This document shows, piece after piece, positions 24,424-34,746 of a stretch of DNA of 64,000 nucleotides. The translations under genes were made by a program, and so were the position numbers. How positions within the stretch are numbered: position 1 is the stretch's first letter; every line of letters starts with the position of its first letter. Below the pieces are notes generated by a model. That model was not told the origin of the DNA and ran no database searches. It saw only the letters and a program-made list of their open reading frames with translations. This DNA is from an uncultured Desulfuromonadales bacterium (GTDB lineage Bacteria; Desulfobacterota; Desulfuromonadia; Desulfuromonadales; Geopsychrobacteraceae): positions 23,707-87,706 of the forward strand of contig CALZHQ010000006.1 in assembly GCA_945787295.1 (NCBI GenBank). The letters are read 5' to 3'.

Positions 24424-26469
24424 TTATTTCCCGCAAGGTATCTGCAGTTGGAAACCGGTACCGGTCGATGGCGAACTATGATAGCTGATCCGCCCCCCTA
24501 AATCATCAATCATCCCCTTGACGATGCTCAAGCCGACACCGGCATGTCCAGCACCCTTGGTACTGACCACCGGCCGAAACAGTTTATCCAGCACCCGGCT
24601 GTCGATGCCAGCACCGTTGTCCTGCACTACAACTTCGGCATAACGGCAGCCGTCCGAACAGTAGCTGTCGCGTGTCGACAGGCTGATAACGCCCCCTTCC
24701 TCAACAGCTTCAGCAGCATTTTTCAACAGGTTCACCAGGATCTGCTTGACCAACACACCGTTGGTGGCAAGATTTTCCAGATCATCCTGCAGGTCGAATC
24801 TGATTTCGATCTGACGCGGCTGCAGATCCGAATCCTGCAGAGCGTCCACCGCTTCGTGGATCAGTCGGTTAAGACTGACATTCTGATCCGGAAAACGGGG
24901 TAATTCCTGCTGATTGAGATAGTAGTTCAGCACATCATCGATCCGCCGGACCTCACGCTTGATCGCTTCCGGCAATTCACGATTATCATTTTCTGCCAGC
25001 AGATGATGGAGCACCTCTGCATAGTTGCTGATAATGGTCAGCGGGTTGCTCAGTTCATGACTGACCCGGCGCAACAGGGTGTTCCCCTCCGTCAACCGTT
25101 CCTGCACCCCGTTGGATGACCGTGCCAGTGCGTCACTGACAACCTGAGCAAACATCTGCATGCGCAGATTCTGCAGCGAGGAAAGCTCTTTATTTTCGAG
25201 CCCCAACACAACAGCGCCGAGCAGCTGCCCCTCGCAGCGGAACGGCTGACAGGAATAATTCTCTGTGCCACAGATCCGCAGCAGTAATTGATCGGTCACC
25301 GTCAGCGGTTGCTCAACGTCAAAGGTATTGACGATTTCCCCCTTTACCAAGGCCTGGGCGACCAGACTTGCCGAAGCATCGAGAGGAATTTTCAACTCAC
25401 TGATTAAACGAGCCTGCCCCTCAGCAACGATCCCTGTCAGCTGGTTATGTTTCTGATCCAACAGCAGAAAAACCGCTTCGTTAGCAGGACTGCTCTCCAG
25501 GTAGAGCTCGCGGGCAACCTTCACCAGCTTTTCCGGGCGGCAACTGCCGGCCAGACGGGCCCGGGCGCCTTCTTGATCGGCCAGTGAAAAGATCAGGTCG
25601 ACCAAGCGATTCAGAGCCACTTTCAAATCATCCTGCAGCTTTTGTTCGTCGGTCGCCGGAGACTGGGGCTGATACAAACCATGAGCCCAGGAGAACAGAT
25701 AATCGATCTCACTCTGCCGGAACTGAAACAAACGTTCCGCCAAGGCTTCGGTTTCTTTTTCCAGTCGTTGCGGCTGTTGACATATTTGCTGCGACAAGCG
25801 GGCGATTTTCAATAATTGACTGCTGTTTTCAATCTGGCTGATGTCCGCATGTAAAAAACTAATTGCATCGGGCAAAAAGGAATCGAGTTGCCAGAGATCG
25901 ATCAACTGCGCTGCAATCTGCAAATGATCCGTTCCGAACTGCTCCTGCTCGCGCTCACAAAGTTTATAACTGCTGAATGTTTCTTTCGCCAGCGCGATAA
26001 AAGCTTCACCATGCCGGGCAAACTGAGCATGCAGGCCGATATTGAGCAACAAGCCGCAAAGCTGAGCTTCCTCAACATGCGAATAGCTGACGGTCGGTGC
26101 CAGACAGCGGGCCACCCTGCCAGCAACCTGTGAGGAGAACCAGAGGCCATGCAGGTAGCCCAACGCCGCGGGAGAAAAATCATGCGCAACGATCTGTTTG
26201 GCCGCCTGCAGGGCAATCCCGGTGACTACCGGGGTCCCCAGATGCTGAATTGCCGAAGTGATCGGCTCGACCGAGTCTAATGCTCCACTGTGGCTTTTGC
26301 TGGCGGCATGAACGACCCGAGCAGAAAGAGCAGCATCCTGCAACACGATGGCGGCCAAAGATTGAACATTGCTCCCCGAGAGGCAAGCTTCAATCAAATC
26401 CACCAAGACTTGTGGCATACAAAACAGGCTATTCACATCCTGTTTGCTGGTAACAGTGGCAGAATTCAT
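24424..26469 (-). CDS. HDOD-GAF sensor histidine kinase
   Basis: A 681-residue soluble kinase. The HDOD domain spans ~15-215, a GAF-like domain ~290-435, HisKA ~455-525 with the phosphorylated His471 in RRVSHELSNPLT, and HATPase_c ~570-680 (NLLKNAAEAVEEGG, DNGAGID, GVGLSIVKGMIDDLGG). No membrane segment is seen. HDOD domains often link signalling to motility or DNA metabolism. The partner is the receiver-GGDEF-EAL protein encoded next. ATG 26469 is chosen over an in-frame TTG three codons earlier; neither has a strong ribosome-binding site. Confidence 0.9.
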   Translation of the reverse strand: MNSATVTSKQDVNSLFCMPQVLVDLIEACLSGSNVQSLAAIVLQDAALSARVVHAASKSHSGALDSVEPITSAIQHLGTPVVTGIALQAAKQIVAHDFSPAALGYLHGLWFSSQVAGRVARCLAPTVSYSHVEEAQLCGLLLNIGLHAQFARHGEAFIALAKETFSSYKLCEREQEQFGTDHLQIAAQLIDLWQLDSFLPDAISFLHADISQIENSSQLLKIARLSQQICQQPQRLEKETEALAERLFQFRQSEIDYLFSWAHGLYQPQSPATDEQKLQDDLKVALNRLVDLIFSLADQEGARARLAGSCRPEKLVKVARELYLESSPANEAVFLLLDQKHNQLTGIVAEGQARLISELKIPLDASASLVAQALVKGEIVNTFDVEQPLTVTDQLLLRICGTENYSCQPFRCEGQLLGAVVLGLENKELSSLQNLRMQMFAQVVSDALARSSNGVQERLTEGNTLLRRVSHELSNPLTIISNYAEVLHHLLAENDNRELPEAIKREVRRIDDVLNYYLNQQELPRFPDQNVSLNRLIHEAVDALQDSDLQPRQIEIRFDLQDDLENLATNGVLVKQILVNLLKNAAEAVEEGGVISLSTRDSYCSDGCRYAEVVVQDNGAGIDSRVLDKLFRPVVSTKGAGHAGVGLSIVKGMIDDLGGRISYHSSPSTGTGFQLQIPCGK

Positions 26470-26577
26470 AACAACCAAGAAAAGTCAGAGTTTTATATCA
26501 GAGCCAACACCTCGTAAGCCCACGGCAACAATTATTCACTTTTGATTATCTACAATAACGCCCAAGCAAGCAACCAG

Positions 26578-26606
26578 TAAATAGATAGTTTACCTTAATA
26601 TTACAA
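26578..26606 (-). promoter_or_regulatory. Candidate sigma-70 promoter of the HDOD-kinase operon
   Basis: On the minus strand TTGTAA (26601-26606), 17 bp, TATTTA (26578-26583). It would give a leader of about 105 nt before ATG 26469. Confidence 0.4.
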
Positions 26607-26930
26607 GTACTTAGGCGCTTCGAGCAGACCACGGCGAGTTCATTAAGAAAGACAAACCACAACATTAACGCAATCTACCCTTATTCTCACCTAAAACCGT
26701 CAACAACCTAGAATCATGACAATCTCCAAACCCCGGAAGCAACAAAAAACTATAAAACCCCAGCATCCCACAGCAGCAAACGCTGTCAAAAAAAGCGCAA
26801 CATTAGCCGATCAATACGATTTATCTCGTTGAGATGAAAACCTACGGCAAGCCAGTCCGACCAACCTCCAGGCCCAAAACCAGCAATATAAGTCCGATCC
26901 ACAGCTCAACATCGCCATGCCTGAGTTTCT
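26607..26930. other. Non-coding divergent region
   Basis: AT-rich, gene-free stretch between two divergent regulators. Apart from the two promoter candidates at its edges, I see no hairpin with a T-tract, RNA gene or repeat. Confidence 0.5.
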
Positions 26931-26959
26931 TTGACAGGCGCTGATTGCAGCTATATACT
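26931..26959 (+). promoter_or_regulatory. Strong sigma-70 promoter of the GAF-sigma54 regulator
   Basis: TTGACA (26931-26936), 17 bp, TATACT (26954-26959). Near-consensus, 40 bp before the start codon at 26999. Confidence 0.85.
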
Positions 26960-26998
26960 CTGCTGAGTAAAAAATGTACTTACAAGCCGGGGAGCACG

Positions 26999-29818
26999 AT
27001 GACGCCTTATACTGAACTGCAGATCGAACAACTGATCGAACAGATCGATCGCTTCGGCAAAGAGAACCTCGAAGAAATATTGCACAAACTGATCGAAGCG
27101 GTTCAACTCCTGGTAGAAGGGCGCTGCCGGATCTATCTGGAGGATTTAACTCAAGGAGCCCTGACCTGCGCCGCCGCCGCCGGCGGCGAAGTCGGACAGG
27201 TCCGGGAAAAATCCTTTCCGATCAACGACAGTCGCTATCTGGTTGCCAAAGTTTACCAGCAACAGGAAGAACTGGCGATCGATGATTTGAATCAGCACCC
27301 TGATGATATGCCGATTACCGCCGGGATTCGTCGCGCCGGGGCCAGTTATCAAATGCCGCTGACCCATCAGGGCAGACCGATCGGCGTCCTCTGCCTCGAC
27401 CGCGGACGACCGGGTCTCTTCCCAGCGGAAGCGGCCCTACAACAAATCAGGCAACTGTTGACGACCATTATTCCGACCTTGGATCGGGCCCGAAAATACG
27501 ATCAGCAACTGCAGCTGGCCCGGCGGGTTGACGAAGCGAAAAAACGCGAAGCAGCTCTGTTTATGGTCCAGTCCGCAGCACACCTGATCGAGCAGGTTGC
27601 ACTCGCCTCGGTGCTGATTCCAATCCCGGCAGCAGAGGAAGGGGAACGCACCCTGCAAATTCTTGCCGCCTACTCCAAGGAAGCGGAGGCGGGCAAACTC
27701 TACAAGCAGGAACGACTGATCAACCTGAGCCCCGGACAATCGCTGGTCTCCCGTTTTATCGACCGGGCCGGAATCATCATCGACGACAGCCTGCTCTCAC
27801 CGCTCTACCTGCCCGACCTGGCGACGGAGACCTTGCAGAAACAGTTCCTTACCGAAGAACTCGGCCTGAAATCCCTCTACATGGTCCCCCGCTTCGACCA
27901 ACAGAGCCGCCGACTTATCTGCCTGGTCAACTACTACACCAAAGAACATTATCAGTTCACTCCCTTTGAGCGCGGCCTGCTGGAAGCCCATGCCGAAATG
28001 GCGCAACGGGTGGTTCAGGAAATTGGCGACGAGCACCTCGAGGTGCAGATCCTTTCCGAGATCGGTGATCTGCTCCAGCAATCGAGCGATGGACTGCAAC
28101 CGTTCCTGCGCCGGGTCCTGTCGAAAGCCACCCAGCTGATCGACGCCGACACCGGCAGCATCGCCCTGGTTCGCAAGCAGGAGGGCGAACGCTGGCTCCT
28201 GGTTGAGGATGCCCAGGGCAACTTGATCGGCGCAAAAAACAAGGACTGGCTGAAAAAATACATTCCGCCGATCCGGGTGGGCGGAATGGAGTTACCGGAA
28301 GAACAGCGCAGTCTGACCGGTTCAGTTGCGGCCTCCGGAAAACCGGCCATCCTGGCCGACACCCATGACCAGGAGACAAGCAAAGGCTTCTACCTGCAAG
28401 TGACCGATGCGATCCGCAGCGAAATTGCAGTGCCGGTCATTTACGACGAAGAAGTGCTGGCCGTGATCTGCCTCGACAGTCGCCGGCCCCACCATTTCAC
28501 CGGCGAACACCGCCGGATTCTGCTGATTATAGAGAGGATGATCGGCCACCACCTGGCGATCCTGCAAAAGATCGAACAACTGACCAGTGAAATCGATCGG
28601 TTACGGCAGGATGTTGACTACAAGGATCCGAGCATTTCCTCCTACCGTCTCGGCAACATCATCGGCAACTCGGAAAAAGCACAAACAATTATCGAAACGA
28701 TTCAACGGATCACTCCACCCCTCTGCCAGCGACTGGCGATGTGGAAGCAGCCAGATTCCAGCGACCAGGGTGAGTTTCTCGGCCTGCCGTCGATCCTGAT
28801 CACTGGCGAAACCGGGGCCGGCAAAGAGTTCCTGTTCAACAACCTGTTCACCCAGCTCAACCGCATCTACAGTGAACTACTGCCCGGGCAGGGCACCCTG
28901 CCCCTGAAAAAAACCAACATTGCCGCCTACAGTGGTGAATTGACCTACTCGGAACTGTTCGGCCACAAACGTGGTGCCTTTACCGGAGCCCACACCGATC
29001 GTCGCGGCATCCTTGAAGAAGCACACGGCGGTGTGGTTTTTCTCGATGAAATCGGTGATGCCGACCCCAAAACCCAGGTGCAGTTGCTGCGTTTTCTCGA
29101 CAACGGCGAATTTGTCCGCCTCGGAGAAAACATCACCCGCCACTCGCAGGCACTCCTGGTGGCCGGAACCAACCGCGACCTGCGACAACTGATCGCTGCA
29201 GGGAAATTTCGCGAGGACCTTTATCACCGCCTCTCGGAATTGATTATCGAGGTCCCCTCACTCAACGAACGGCGTGAGGACATCCCCGACCTGGCAGTCC
29301 ACTTTCTGGGCCGGCTCTTTCAAGTTTACCGCCAGCCGGAACAATCGGCGAATGACGCCCCGGTCCTTGGCCCCGAAGCCAAGCAGCTGCTCTCACAGCA
29401 TCACTACACTGGCAACATGCGTGAGTTGCGCAGCATTCTGCTTCGCGCCATGCTGTTTCGCGGCGGCAGGGTCATTCAGAAACAGGACATTGAAAACGCA
29501 CTGCAGCCACACAGCAGCGCAATTACCGGAGACCGCAAACAGGAGCTTGAAAAGCAGCTCAGCGAAGGAATTCTGCAACAGCTCTCAAGCTCAGAGCTGG
29601 ATTTCTGGCAGGCTATCTATCAACCCTATTCACAGAAGGAGATTACCCGGGAAGTGGTCTTGAAAGTGATTGAAGAAGCGCGGCGTCAAGGAGCGAACAG
29701 CATGCCGAAGTTGGCCCGCCTGCTGCGCGCCTGCGACCCTGCCGACCGCACGCAGGAAGGCCGAAAAACCTTTTTCCGCTTCAAAAATTTTCTCTATAAA
29801 ACGATTCGCGTCAGCTGA
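26999..29818 (+). CDS. Multi-GAF sigma-54 interacting transcriptional regulator
   Basis: A 939-residue protein. GAF-like domains occupy ~15-180, ~195-345 and ~355-540; a short helical linker follows. The AAA+ domain (~555-820) has Walker A GETGAGKE (~603-610; Glu replaces the usual Ser/Thr), GAFTGA (~659-664) and Walker B VFLDEIGDAD. The last ~90 residues are helical (KLARLLRACDPADRT, FFRFKNFLYKTIRVS) and do not look like a standard Fis helix-turn-helix. ATG 26999 has GGGGAG upstream; an earlier in-frame ATG lies inside the promoter. It probably activates unidentified sigma-54 promoters in response to small ligands. Its stop abuts the stop of the convergent M16 peptidase. Confidence 0.88.
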   Translation: MTPYTELQIEQLIEQIDRFGKENLEEILHKLIEAVQLLVEGRCRIYLEDLTQGALTCAAAAGGEVGQVREKSFPINDSRYLVAKVYQQQEELAIDDLNQHPDDMPITAGIRRAGASYQMPLTHQGRPIGVLCLDRGRPGLFPAEAALQQIRQLLTTIIPTLDRARKYDQQLQLARRVDEAKKREAALFMVQSAAHLIEQVALASVLIPIPAAEEGERTLQILAAYSKEAEAGKLYKQERLINLSPGQSLVSRFIDRAGIIIDDSLLSPLYLPDLATETLQKQFLTEELGLKSLYMVPRFDQQSRRLICLVNYYTKEHYQFTPFERGLLEAHAEMAQRVVQEIGDEHLEVQILSEIGDLLQQSSDGLQPFLRRVLSKATQLIDADTGSIALVRKQEGERWLLVEDAQGNLIGAKNKDWLKKYIPPIRVGGMELPEEQRSLTGSVAASGKPAILADTHDQETSKGFYLQVTDAIRSEIAVPVIYDEEVLAVICLDSRRPHHFTGEHRRILLIIERMIGHHLAILQKIEQLTSEIDRLRQDVDYKDPSISSYRLGNIIGNSEKAQTIIETIQRITPPLCQRLAMWKQPDSSDQGEFLGLPSILITGETGAGKEFLFNNLFTQLNRIYSELLPGQGTLPLKKTNIAAYSGELTYSELFGHKRGAFTGAHTDRRGILEEAHGGVVFLDEIGDADPKTQVQLLRFLDNGEFVRLGENITRHSQALLVAGTNRDLRQLIAAGKFREDLYHRLSELIIEVPSLNERREDIPDLAVHFLGRLFQVYRQPEQSANDAPVLGPEAKQLLSQHHYTGNMRELRSILLRAMLFRGGRVIQKQDIENALQPHSSAITGDRKQELEKQLSEGILQQLSSSELDFWQAIYQPYSQKEITREVVLKVIEEARRQGANSMPKLARLLRACDPADRTQEGRKTFFRFKNFLYKTIRVS

Positions 29819-31099
29819 TCAGAAATCAGTTAACGCCTGCTCGACAGAGGATTTGTCGGCAGCCGTCCAGGGACCGACCACCACCAGCTTCAGACTATCG
29901 GAGCGAAATAGAGCGGTTGCGACCTGTTGCAACAGCTCAGCGCTTAGATGCTGCAACTCAGCTCTATCCTGCTCCAAGGAGCGCAGATAGTTTGCCTGCA
30001 ACCCCCAACCGTAACGTACAGCCATCGCCTCAGTCTGATCGCGGGAAAAATCGAGGTCGAACAGGTAGCAGCGCACGGCGGCAGCTAACTCCTCCGCTGG
30101 CACCGGCTGATCGCGTAACTCCTGGAGAACATTCAACAGCTCAGCAATCGCCCGCTGAAAATTTTCCGGCGCTACCGCCAGGTCGATGGCCAGGTAGCCG
30201 GTATCATCCAGCATTGAACAATTCGCCTCAACCGCGTAGGTCAATCCAAGCTGTTCCCGCAATCGCAACGGCAAACGTGCTCCTCCCCCCCAGGAAAGCA
30301 AGCGCCGCAACAGACGCACCGCCAGGGTCCGCTCATCCTGCCGGCCGGCCAGCGGGAAGGCCAGTTGCACACAGATCTGTGAATCGGAATCGCTGACCCA
30401 CTGGCATTGCGGCCCGGAAGAAGAGACGGCCGGTGCCGGCAAAACTTCTGACAGCGGCTGAATCGCCCAATCGTCAAATTCCTGCCTCACCAGCGTTTCA
30501 AACTGACTTCGCTCAACCTGACCACAGGCACAGATCACCAGGTTCTGCGGCAGGTACCAGCGCCGATAATAGTCCTCAAGGGCTGTTCGGTCGATTCGGC
30601 CAAGGGTCTCCGGGGTCCCGATCAGCGAATCGCCAAGAGGGTGCCCCGGCCAAAGCTGCGCAACCATCAGATTGTCGAGGTTAATCTGCACGCCCTGCTC
30701 GTTGTAATCCTCGCGCGCCTCTTCCAGGATGATCCGCCGCTCGACATCGATATCCTTGAACAGTGGCCGTCGCAACATCGAAGCGAACAGCGCCACCCCT
30801 TCCGCCAAGTAGTCAGGATGCAGACGGGAGTGAAAGCAGGTCGTCTCGGCGTCGGTCGAAGCATTGACCGCCCCGCCAATCGCCTCGAACGCCCGCTCCA
30901 ATTCTGTGCTGCTCTCGTATTCGGCGGTGCCGCGAAAGATCATATGTTCGAGAAAATGGGAGATTCCAGAAACTTCGGACGGCTCATTGCGGCCGCCAAC
31001 GGCCAGATAGCAGACCAGTTCCGCCGCATGCAACTGCGGCATCGGCACTGTGACCAGTCGGACGCCATTCGTCAAAGTATCAACAAAATATTCAGGCAT
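29819..31099 (-). CDS. M16-family zinc peptidase
   Basis: A 426-residue single-chain M16 peptidase (insulinase/processing-peptidase family). The inverted zinc motif HFLEH (~48-52) and downstream Glu in EEAREDYNEQ (~125) are present. The C-terminal inactive domain (SWGGGARLPLRLREQLGLTYAVEA) is complete. Homologues of this length (PqqL/YmxG-like) are usually cytoplasmic and degrade peptides. It lies 156 bp downstream of hemB on the same strand, past the hemB terminator, and its stop codon abuts that of the convergent regulator. Confidence 0.92.
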   Translation of the reverse strand: MPEYFVDTLTNGVRLVTVPMPQLHAAELVCYLAVGGRNEPSEVSGISHFLEHMIFRGTAEYESSTELERAFEAIGGAVNASTDAETTCFHSRLHPDYLAEGVALFASMLRRPLFKDIDVERRIILEEAREDYNEQGVQINLDNLMVAQLWPGHPLGDSLIGTPETLGRIDRTALEDYYRRWYLPQNLVICACGQVERSQFETLVRQEFDDWAIQPLSEVLPAPAVSSSGPQCQWVSDSDSQICVQLAFPLAGRQDERTLAVRLLRRLLSWGGGARLPLRLREQLGLTYAVEANCSMLDDTGYLAIDLAVAPENFQRAIAELLNVLQELRDQPVPAEELAAAVRCYLFDLDFSRDQTEAMAVRYGWGLQANYLRSLEQDRAELQHLSAELLQQVATALFRSDSLKLVVVGPWTAADKSSVEQALTDF

Positions 31100-31197
31100 T
31101 AATTCGTAAACCTAACTTCTGGGAGAAAATCTGCTCAGGCAGGCAAAGTAAATCAGAAGCGCAGGAAAAGCCAGCAAAACAGGTCGTTTCGCCAGCC

Positions 31198-31231
31198 AAA
31201 AAGAAAAAGGACCTCTACCTAGAAGTCCTTT
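31198..31231 (-). terminator. Rho-independent terminator of the heme operon
   Basis: On the minus strand AAAGGAC (31225-31231) pairs with GTCCTTT (31206-31212), with three more inner pairs, then a T-rich tract (31198-31208). It lies 25 bp after the hemB stop. Confidence 0.8.
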
Positions 31232-31255
31232 GACCATGTTATGCAGGATATTTCC

Positions 31256-32230
31256 TTAGCCGTTCAGCAGTTTGGCCGCTTCTTTAGCATGATAAGTGAT
31301 AATCAGGTCCGCCCCGGCGCGTTTCATGCCGAGCAGAGTTTCCATCATCACCCGGTCGCCGTCGATCCAATCCTTTTCGGCAGCCGCCTTGACCATCGAG
31401 TACTCACCGGAAACATTATAAGCGACCAGTGGCAGATCAAAATTATCTTTAAGTTCGCGGATAATATCAAGATACGCCAGTGCTGGCTTGACCATCAGAA
31501 AATCGGCCGCTTCAGCGAGGTCCTGGTTCGCTTCGCGCAATGCTTCCATGCGGTTGGCCGGATCCATCTGGTAGGTGCGTCGGTCACCGAAGGCCGGGGT
31601 ACTCTCTGCCGCATCGCGGAACGGGCCATAGTAAGCACTAGCATATTTAACCGCGTAACTCATCACCGGAATCTGCTCGAAGCCATTGTCATCGAGTATA
31701 TCGCGCAGGGCGGCAATCCGGCCGTCCATCATGTCGGACGGAGCGACGATATCGGCGCCGGCCTGCGCATGAGAGAGGGCCTCTTTAGCCAGCAGTTCCA
31801 AGGTGGAATCATTATCGACGTCCTCATCCTTGATGATCCCACAGTGGCCATGATCGGTGTACTCGCACATGCAGACATCGGTGATCACTGTCAGTTCAGG
31901 AACCGCTTCCTTGATGGCACGGATGGTATTCTGGATGATGCCGGTCTCACTGTAGGCATCGCTGCCGACAGCATCCTTCTCTTCCGGAATCCCGAACAGG
32001 ATCACTGCCGGGATTCCCAGCGCATGAACTTCTTTTGCCTCAGCGACGATGTTTTCGATCGACTGCTGGTAAATACCCGGCATCGACGGTATCTCTTTTT
32101 TGATATTCTCACCAAAGGCGCTGAACATCGGGTAAATGAAGTCTTCGACATGCAGATGGGTTTCCCGCACCATGCGGCGGATATTGGCGTTGCGCCGCAG
32201 GCGACGGGGACGATAACTGGGGAAATACAT
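31256..32230 (-). CDS. hemB: Porphobilinogen synthase (delta-aminolevulinate dehydratase)
   Basis: A 324-residue HemB. It joins two 5-aminolevulinate molecules to porphobilinogen. The Schiff-base Lys pair lies in [12 protein letters not shown] and [12 protein letters not shown]. The Cys-rich [13 protein letters not shown] segment marks the zinc-dependent type. ATG 32230 has GAGGAG 7 nt upstream; an in-frame ATG at 32305 lies in the previous gene. It is the last gene of a heme/siroheme/cytochrome operon and is followed by a terminator. Confidence 0.96.
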   Translation of the reverse strand: MYFPSYRPRRLRRNANIRRMVRETHLHVEDFIYPMFSAFGENIKKEIPSMPGIYQQSIENIVAEAKEVHALGIPAVILFGIPEEKDAVGSDAYSETGIIQNTIRAIKEAVPELTVITDVCMCEYTDHGHCGIIKDEDVDNDSTLELLAKEALSHAQAGADIVAPSDMMDGRIAALRDILDDNGFEQIPVMSYAVKYASAYYGPFRDAAESTPAFGDRRTYQMDPANRMEALREANQDLAEAADFLMVKPALAYLDIIRELKDNFDLPLVAYNVSGEYSMVKAAAEKDWIDGDRVMMETLLGMKRAGADLIITYHAKEAAKLLNG

Positions 32231-32264
32231 ATGCAGTCTCCTCTTTGGAAAGTGGAATTTATAG

Positions 32265-33779
32265 TTATTTGTAGTATTCGACCATCGCTGCAACCAGGTC
32301 GTCAAGGGTCGACTTTTCCGGCTCTAACGCCACCTTAAAACCATGCTTGCGGATCGTTTTCGAAGTTACTGGCCCGATGGAGAAAAACTCCGCGCGACCT
32401 TGCAGTTCATGTAATTCATCACCGAACATCGCCAGCAGGTTGTCGAAGGTCGACGACGAGCTGAAACAGATGGCATCCAGCTCTCCGGCACTTAGCAGGT
32501 GGCGGATCATCTCCTCTTTACCGGTCGGCCGGATGGTCCGGTATGCGACCGGAGCAACAATTTCGGCACCGGCAGCCTTTAAGCTGTCGATGATCAGGGT
32601 CCGGGCAATCTCGGCACGTGGATAGAGAAAACGCTTGCCCTTCACTCCTTGCGCCAGCAGCTCTTCGACCAGCCCTTCAGCCTGATATCTAACGGGTATC
32701 AGATCGGGGCGCAATCCGCGTTGTTCAATGGCCTGGGCGGTCTTGGGACCGACGGCAACAATCTGCACACCGGCCAAACTGCGCACGTCAAGCTCATTCA
32801 CGGTTAAGCGCTCAAAGAAGGCGTCAACACCATTGGCCGAGGTCAGGATCAGGCTGTCAAAACTGCCGATCTGTTGCACGGCCTGATCCATCGGCCGCAG
32901 ATCCTGCGGTGGTGCGATCTCGATGGTCGGAATACAGATGGTCTCCGCACCCTGTTGCTGCAACTGCTGCACAAAAACAGCGGCCTGGGCTCTGGGCCGG
33001 GTAATCAGGAAACGCTTGCCGAACAGCGGCAGATTGTCGTACCAACGCAGCTCTTCGCGGTACTTGACCACCTCGCCGATCACGATCACCGCCGGCGGCT
33101 CGATCCCTTCACGGGCAACATCCGCGACAATGGTCTCGAGGGTGCCGACCAGGGTGCGCTGACGCGGCAAAGTCGCCCACTGAACGATCGCCACGGGTGT
33201 TTGCGGGTCGCGCCCATGCGCCTTCAACTCTTCGCTGATTAGCTCGAGGTTAGTCAAGCCCATATAAAAAATCAGCGTCCCTAGACCGGTCGCCAACTTT
33301 TCCCAGTCGAGGCTGGAGAGCTTACGCTCCGGGCGTTCGTGCCCGGTGAGCAGTGCCAGGCTGGTGGTAACATCACGGTGGGTCAGGGGAATCCCGGCAT
33401 AGGCCGCAGCGGCAAAACCTGCCGTCACTCCGGGGACCACCTCAAAGGGGATGCCCCGCTGCTTGAGATAGGCGGCCTCCTCGCCACCCCGGCCGAAGAT
33501 ATAGGGATCGCCCCCCTTCAGACGCACCACCTGCAAACCAGCAGCGGCCTTTTCCGCCAGCAGGGCGTTGGTCTCTCCCTGCGGCAGCGAGTGATCCCCC
33601 CGCACCTTGCCGACGTAGATCTTTTCCGCTTCAAGCGGAGCGTGACCCAGCAGCAGCGGATTGGCCAGGTAATCATAGATCACCACATCGGCCAGAGCCA
33701 GACACTGCTGCCCCTTGAGCGTCAAAAGGCCGGGATCCCCCGGCCCGGCCCCGACAAGATAAACCTTCCCTTTGGCCAA
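32265..33779 (-). CDS. cobA-hemD: Uroporphyrinogen-III C-methyltransferase / uroporphyrinogen-III synthase fusion
   Basis: A 504-residue fusion. Residues ~1-245 are a SAM-dependent CobA/SUMT domain ([28 protein letters not shown]). Residues ~250-504 are HemD, which closes hydroxymethylbilane to uroporphyrinogen III. The CobA part then methylates it towards siroheme and cobalamin. The start is TTG 33779: no ATG or GTG fits and the N-terminal [14 protein letters not shown] is canonical. AAGGA lies 9 nt before it, inside the end of hemC. This fusion is common in Geobacter relatives and Clostridia. Confidence 0.94.
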   Translation of the reverse strand: MAKGKVYLVGAGPGDPGLLTLKGQQCLALADVVIYDYLANPLLLGHAPLEAEKIYVGKVRGDHSLPQGETNALLAEKAAAGLQVVRLKGGDPYIFGRGGEEAAYLKQRGIPFEVVPGVTAGFAAAAYAGIPLTHRDVTTSLALLTGHERPERKLSSLDWEKLATGLGTLIFYMGLTNLELISEELKAHGRDPQTPVAIVQWATLPRQRTLVGTLETIVADVAREGIEPPAVIVIGEVVKYREELRWYDNLPLFGKRFLITRPRAQAAVFVQQLQQQGAETICIPTIEIAPPQDLRPMDQAVQQIGSFDSLILTSANGVDAFFERLTVNELDVRSLAGVQIVAVGPKTAQAIEQRGLRPDLIPVRYQAEGLVEELLAQGVKGKRFLYPRAEIARTLIIDSLKAAGAEIVAPVAYRTIRPTGKEEMIRHLLSAGELDAICFSSSSTFDNLLAMFGDELHELQGRAEFFSIGPVTSKTIRKHGFKVALEPEKSTLDDLVAAMVEYYK

Positions 33780-33784
33780 AGGTT

Positions 33785-34735
33785 TTATTCCTTTTCTTCG
33801 AACGTTTTGCAGCCGTAGACCTCGTTCAGAATCGGCCCGGCGCCTTCTTCCAGCAACTGCTTGGCCAGAGCGACACCGGTTTCGTATGACTGGTCGATAT
33901 GACAGGTGACGGTCTTCTTGATCATCTGCTTGCCTTCAACGTCCGAAACCAGCGCGGTCAGCTCCAGCTGGTCGCCGGTCACCGTACCGAAGGCAGCGAT
34001 CGGAACCTGGCAACCACCTTCGAGAGTCGAAAGCACGGCTCGCTCGGCAGTCACCGCGTAAGCGGTCGGCGGATGGTTGAAGAAGTCAATCAGATCGTTG
34101 GTGACATCGTCATCGATCCGGCTTTCCAAGCCCAGCGCCCCCTGGCCGATCGCCGGCAGGCAGGTTTTTTCATCAAAATACTCGCCGATCTGGTCGCCGA
34201 AGCCGAGCCGGTGCATCCCGGCAGCGGCCAGAATGACTGCGTCCAAGTTGTCACTTTCAAGCTTGCCGATCCGGGTCTGTACGTTACCACGGATATCGAC
34301 CATCTCCAGGTCAGGCCGCATATGCAGCAACTGGGCCTTGCGGCGCAGCGAACTGGTGCCGATCCGCCCCCCCTGACGAATGTCCAGGAAGTTTTTGACC
34401 CCTTCTTTGAGCACAGCGATATCGCGCGGATCTTCCCGCTCGGTGATGCAACGCAGCCCGGTGCCTTCCGGAAAAAAGGTCGGCACGTCCTTCATTGAGT
34501 GGACAGCGATATCGATCTCGTTTCGCAGCATCGCTTCCTGGATCTCTTTGACGAACAGACCCTTGCCGCCAACCATCGCCAGCGGCACATCGAGGATCTT
34601 ATCGCCCTGGGTCTTGATCTTGGTCAGAGTGACTTTCAGATCGGGATACTTCTTCTCCAGCTCCTCTTTGACCCAGTTGGCCTGCCAGAGAGCGAGGGCA
34701 CTGGCGCGGGTTCCGATACGGAGGGTACGGGACAT
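33785..34735 (-). CDS. hemC: Hydroxymethylbilane synthase (porphobilinogen deaminase)
   Basis: A 316-residue HemC. It polymerises four porphobilinogens. TRASALALWQANWV at the start and the dipyrromethane-cofactor Cys in LEGGCQVPIAAFG (~245) are present. GGAG lies upstream of ATG 34735. It sits between hemA and the cobA-hemD fusion, with gaps of 11 and 5 bp. Confidence 0.96.
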   Translation of the reverse strand: MSRTLRIGTRASALALWQANWVKEELEKKYPDLKVTLTKIKTQGDKILDVPLAMVGGKGLFVKEIQEAMLRNEIDIAVHSMKDVPTFFPEGTGLRCITEREDPRDIAVLKEGVKNFLDIRQGGRIGTSSLRRKAQLLHMRPDLEMVDIRGNVQTRIGKLESDNLDAVILAAAGMHRLGFGDQIGEYFDEKTCLPAIGQGALGLESRIDDDVTNDLIDFFNHPPTAYAVTAERAVLSTLEGGCQVPIAAFGTVTGDQLELTALVSDVEGKQMIKKTVTCHIDQSYETGVALAKQLLEEGAGPILNEVYGCKTFEEKE

Positions 34736-34746
34736 AACGAACTCCT

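Noticed and set aside
31241..32338. Plus-strand frame of 365 codons opposite hemB
   Set aside because: Fully antisense to hemB, with no recognisable domain.
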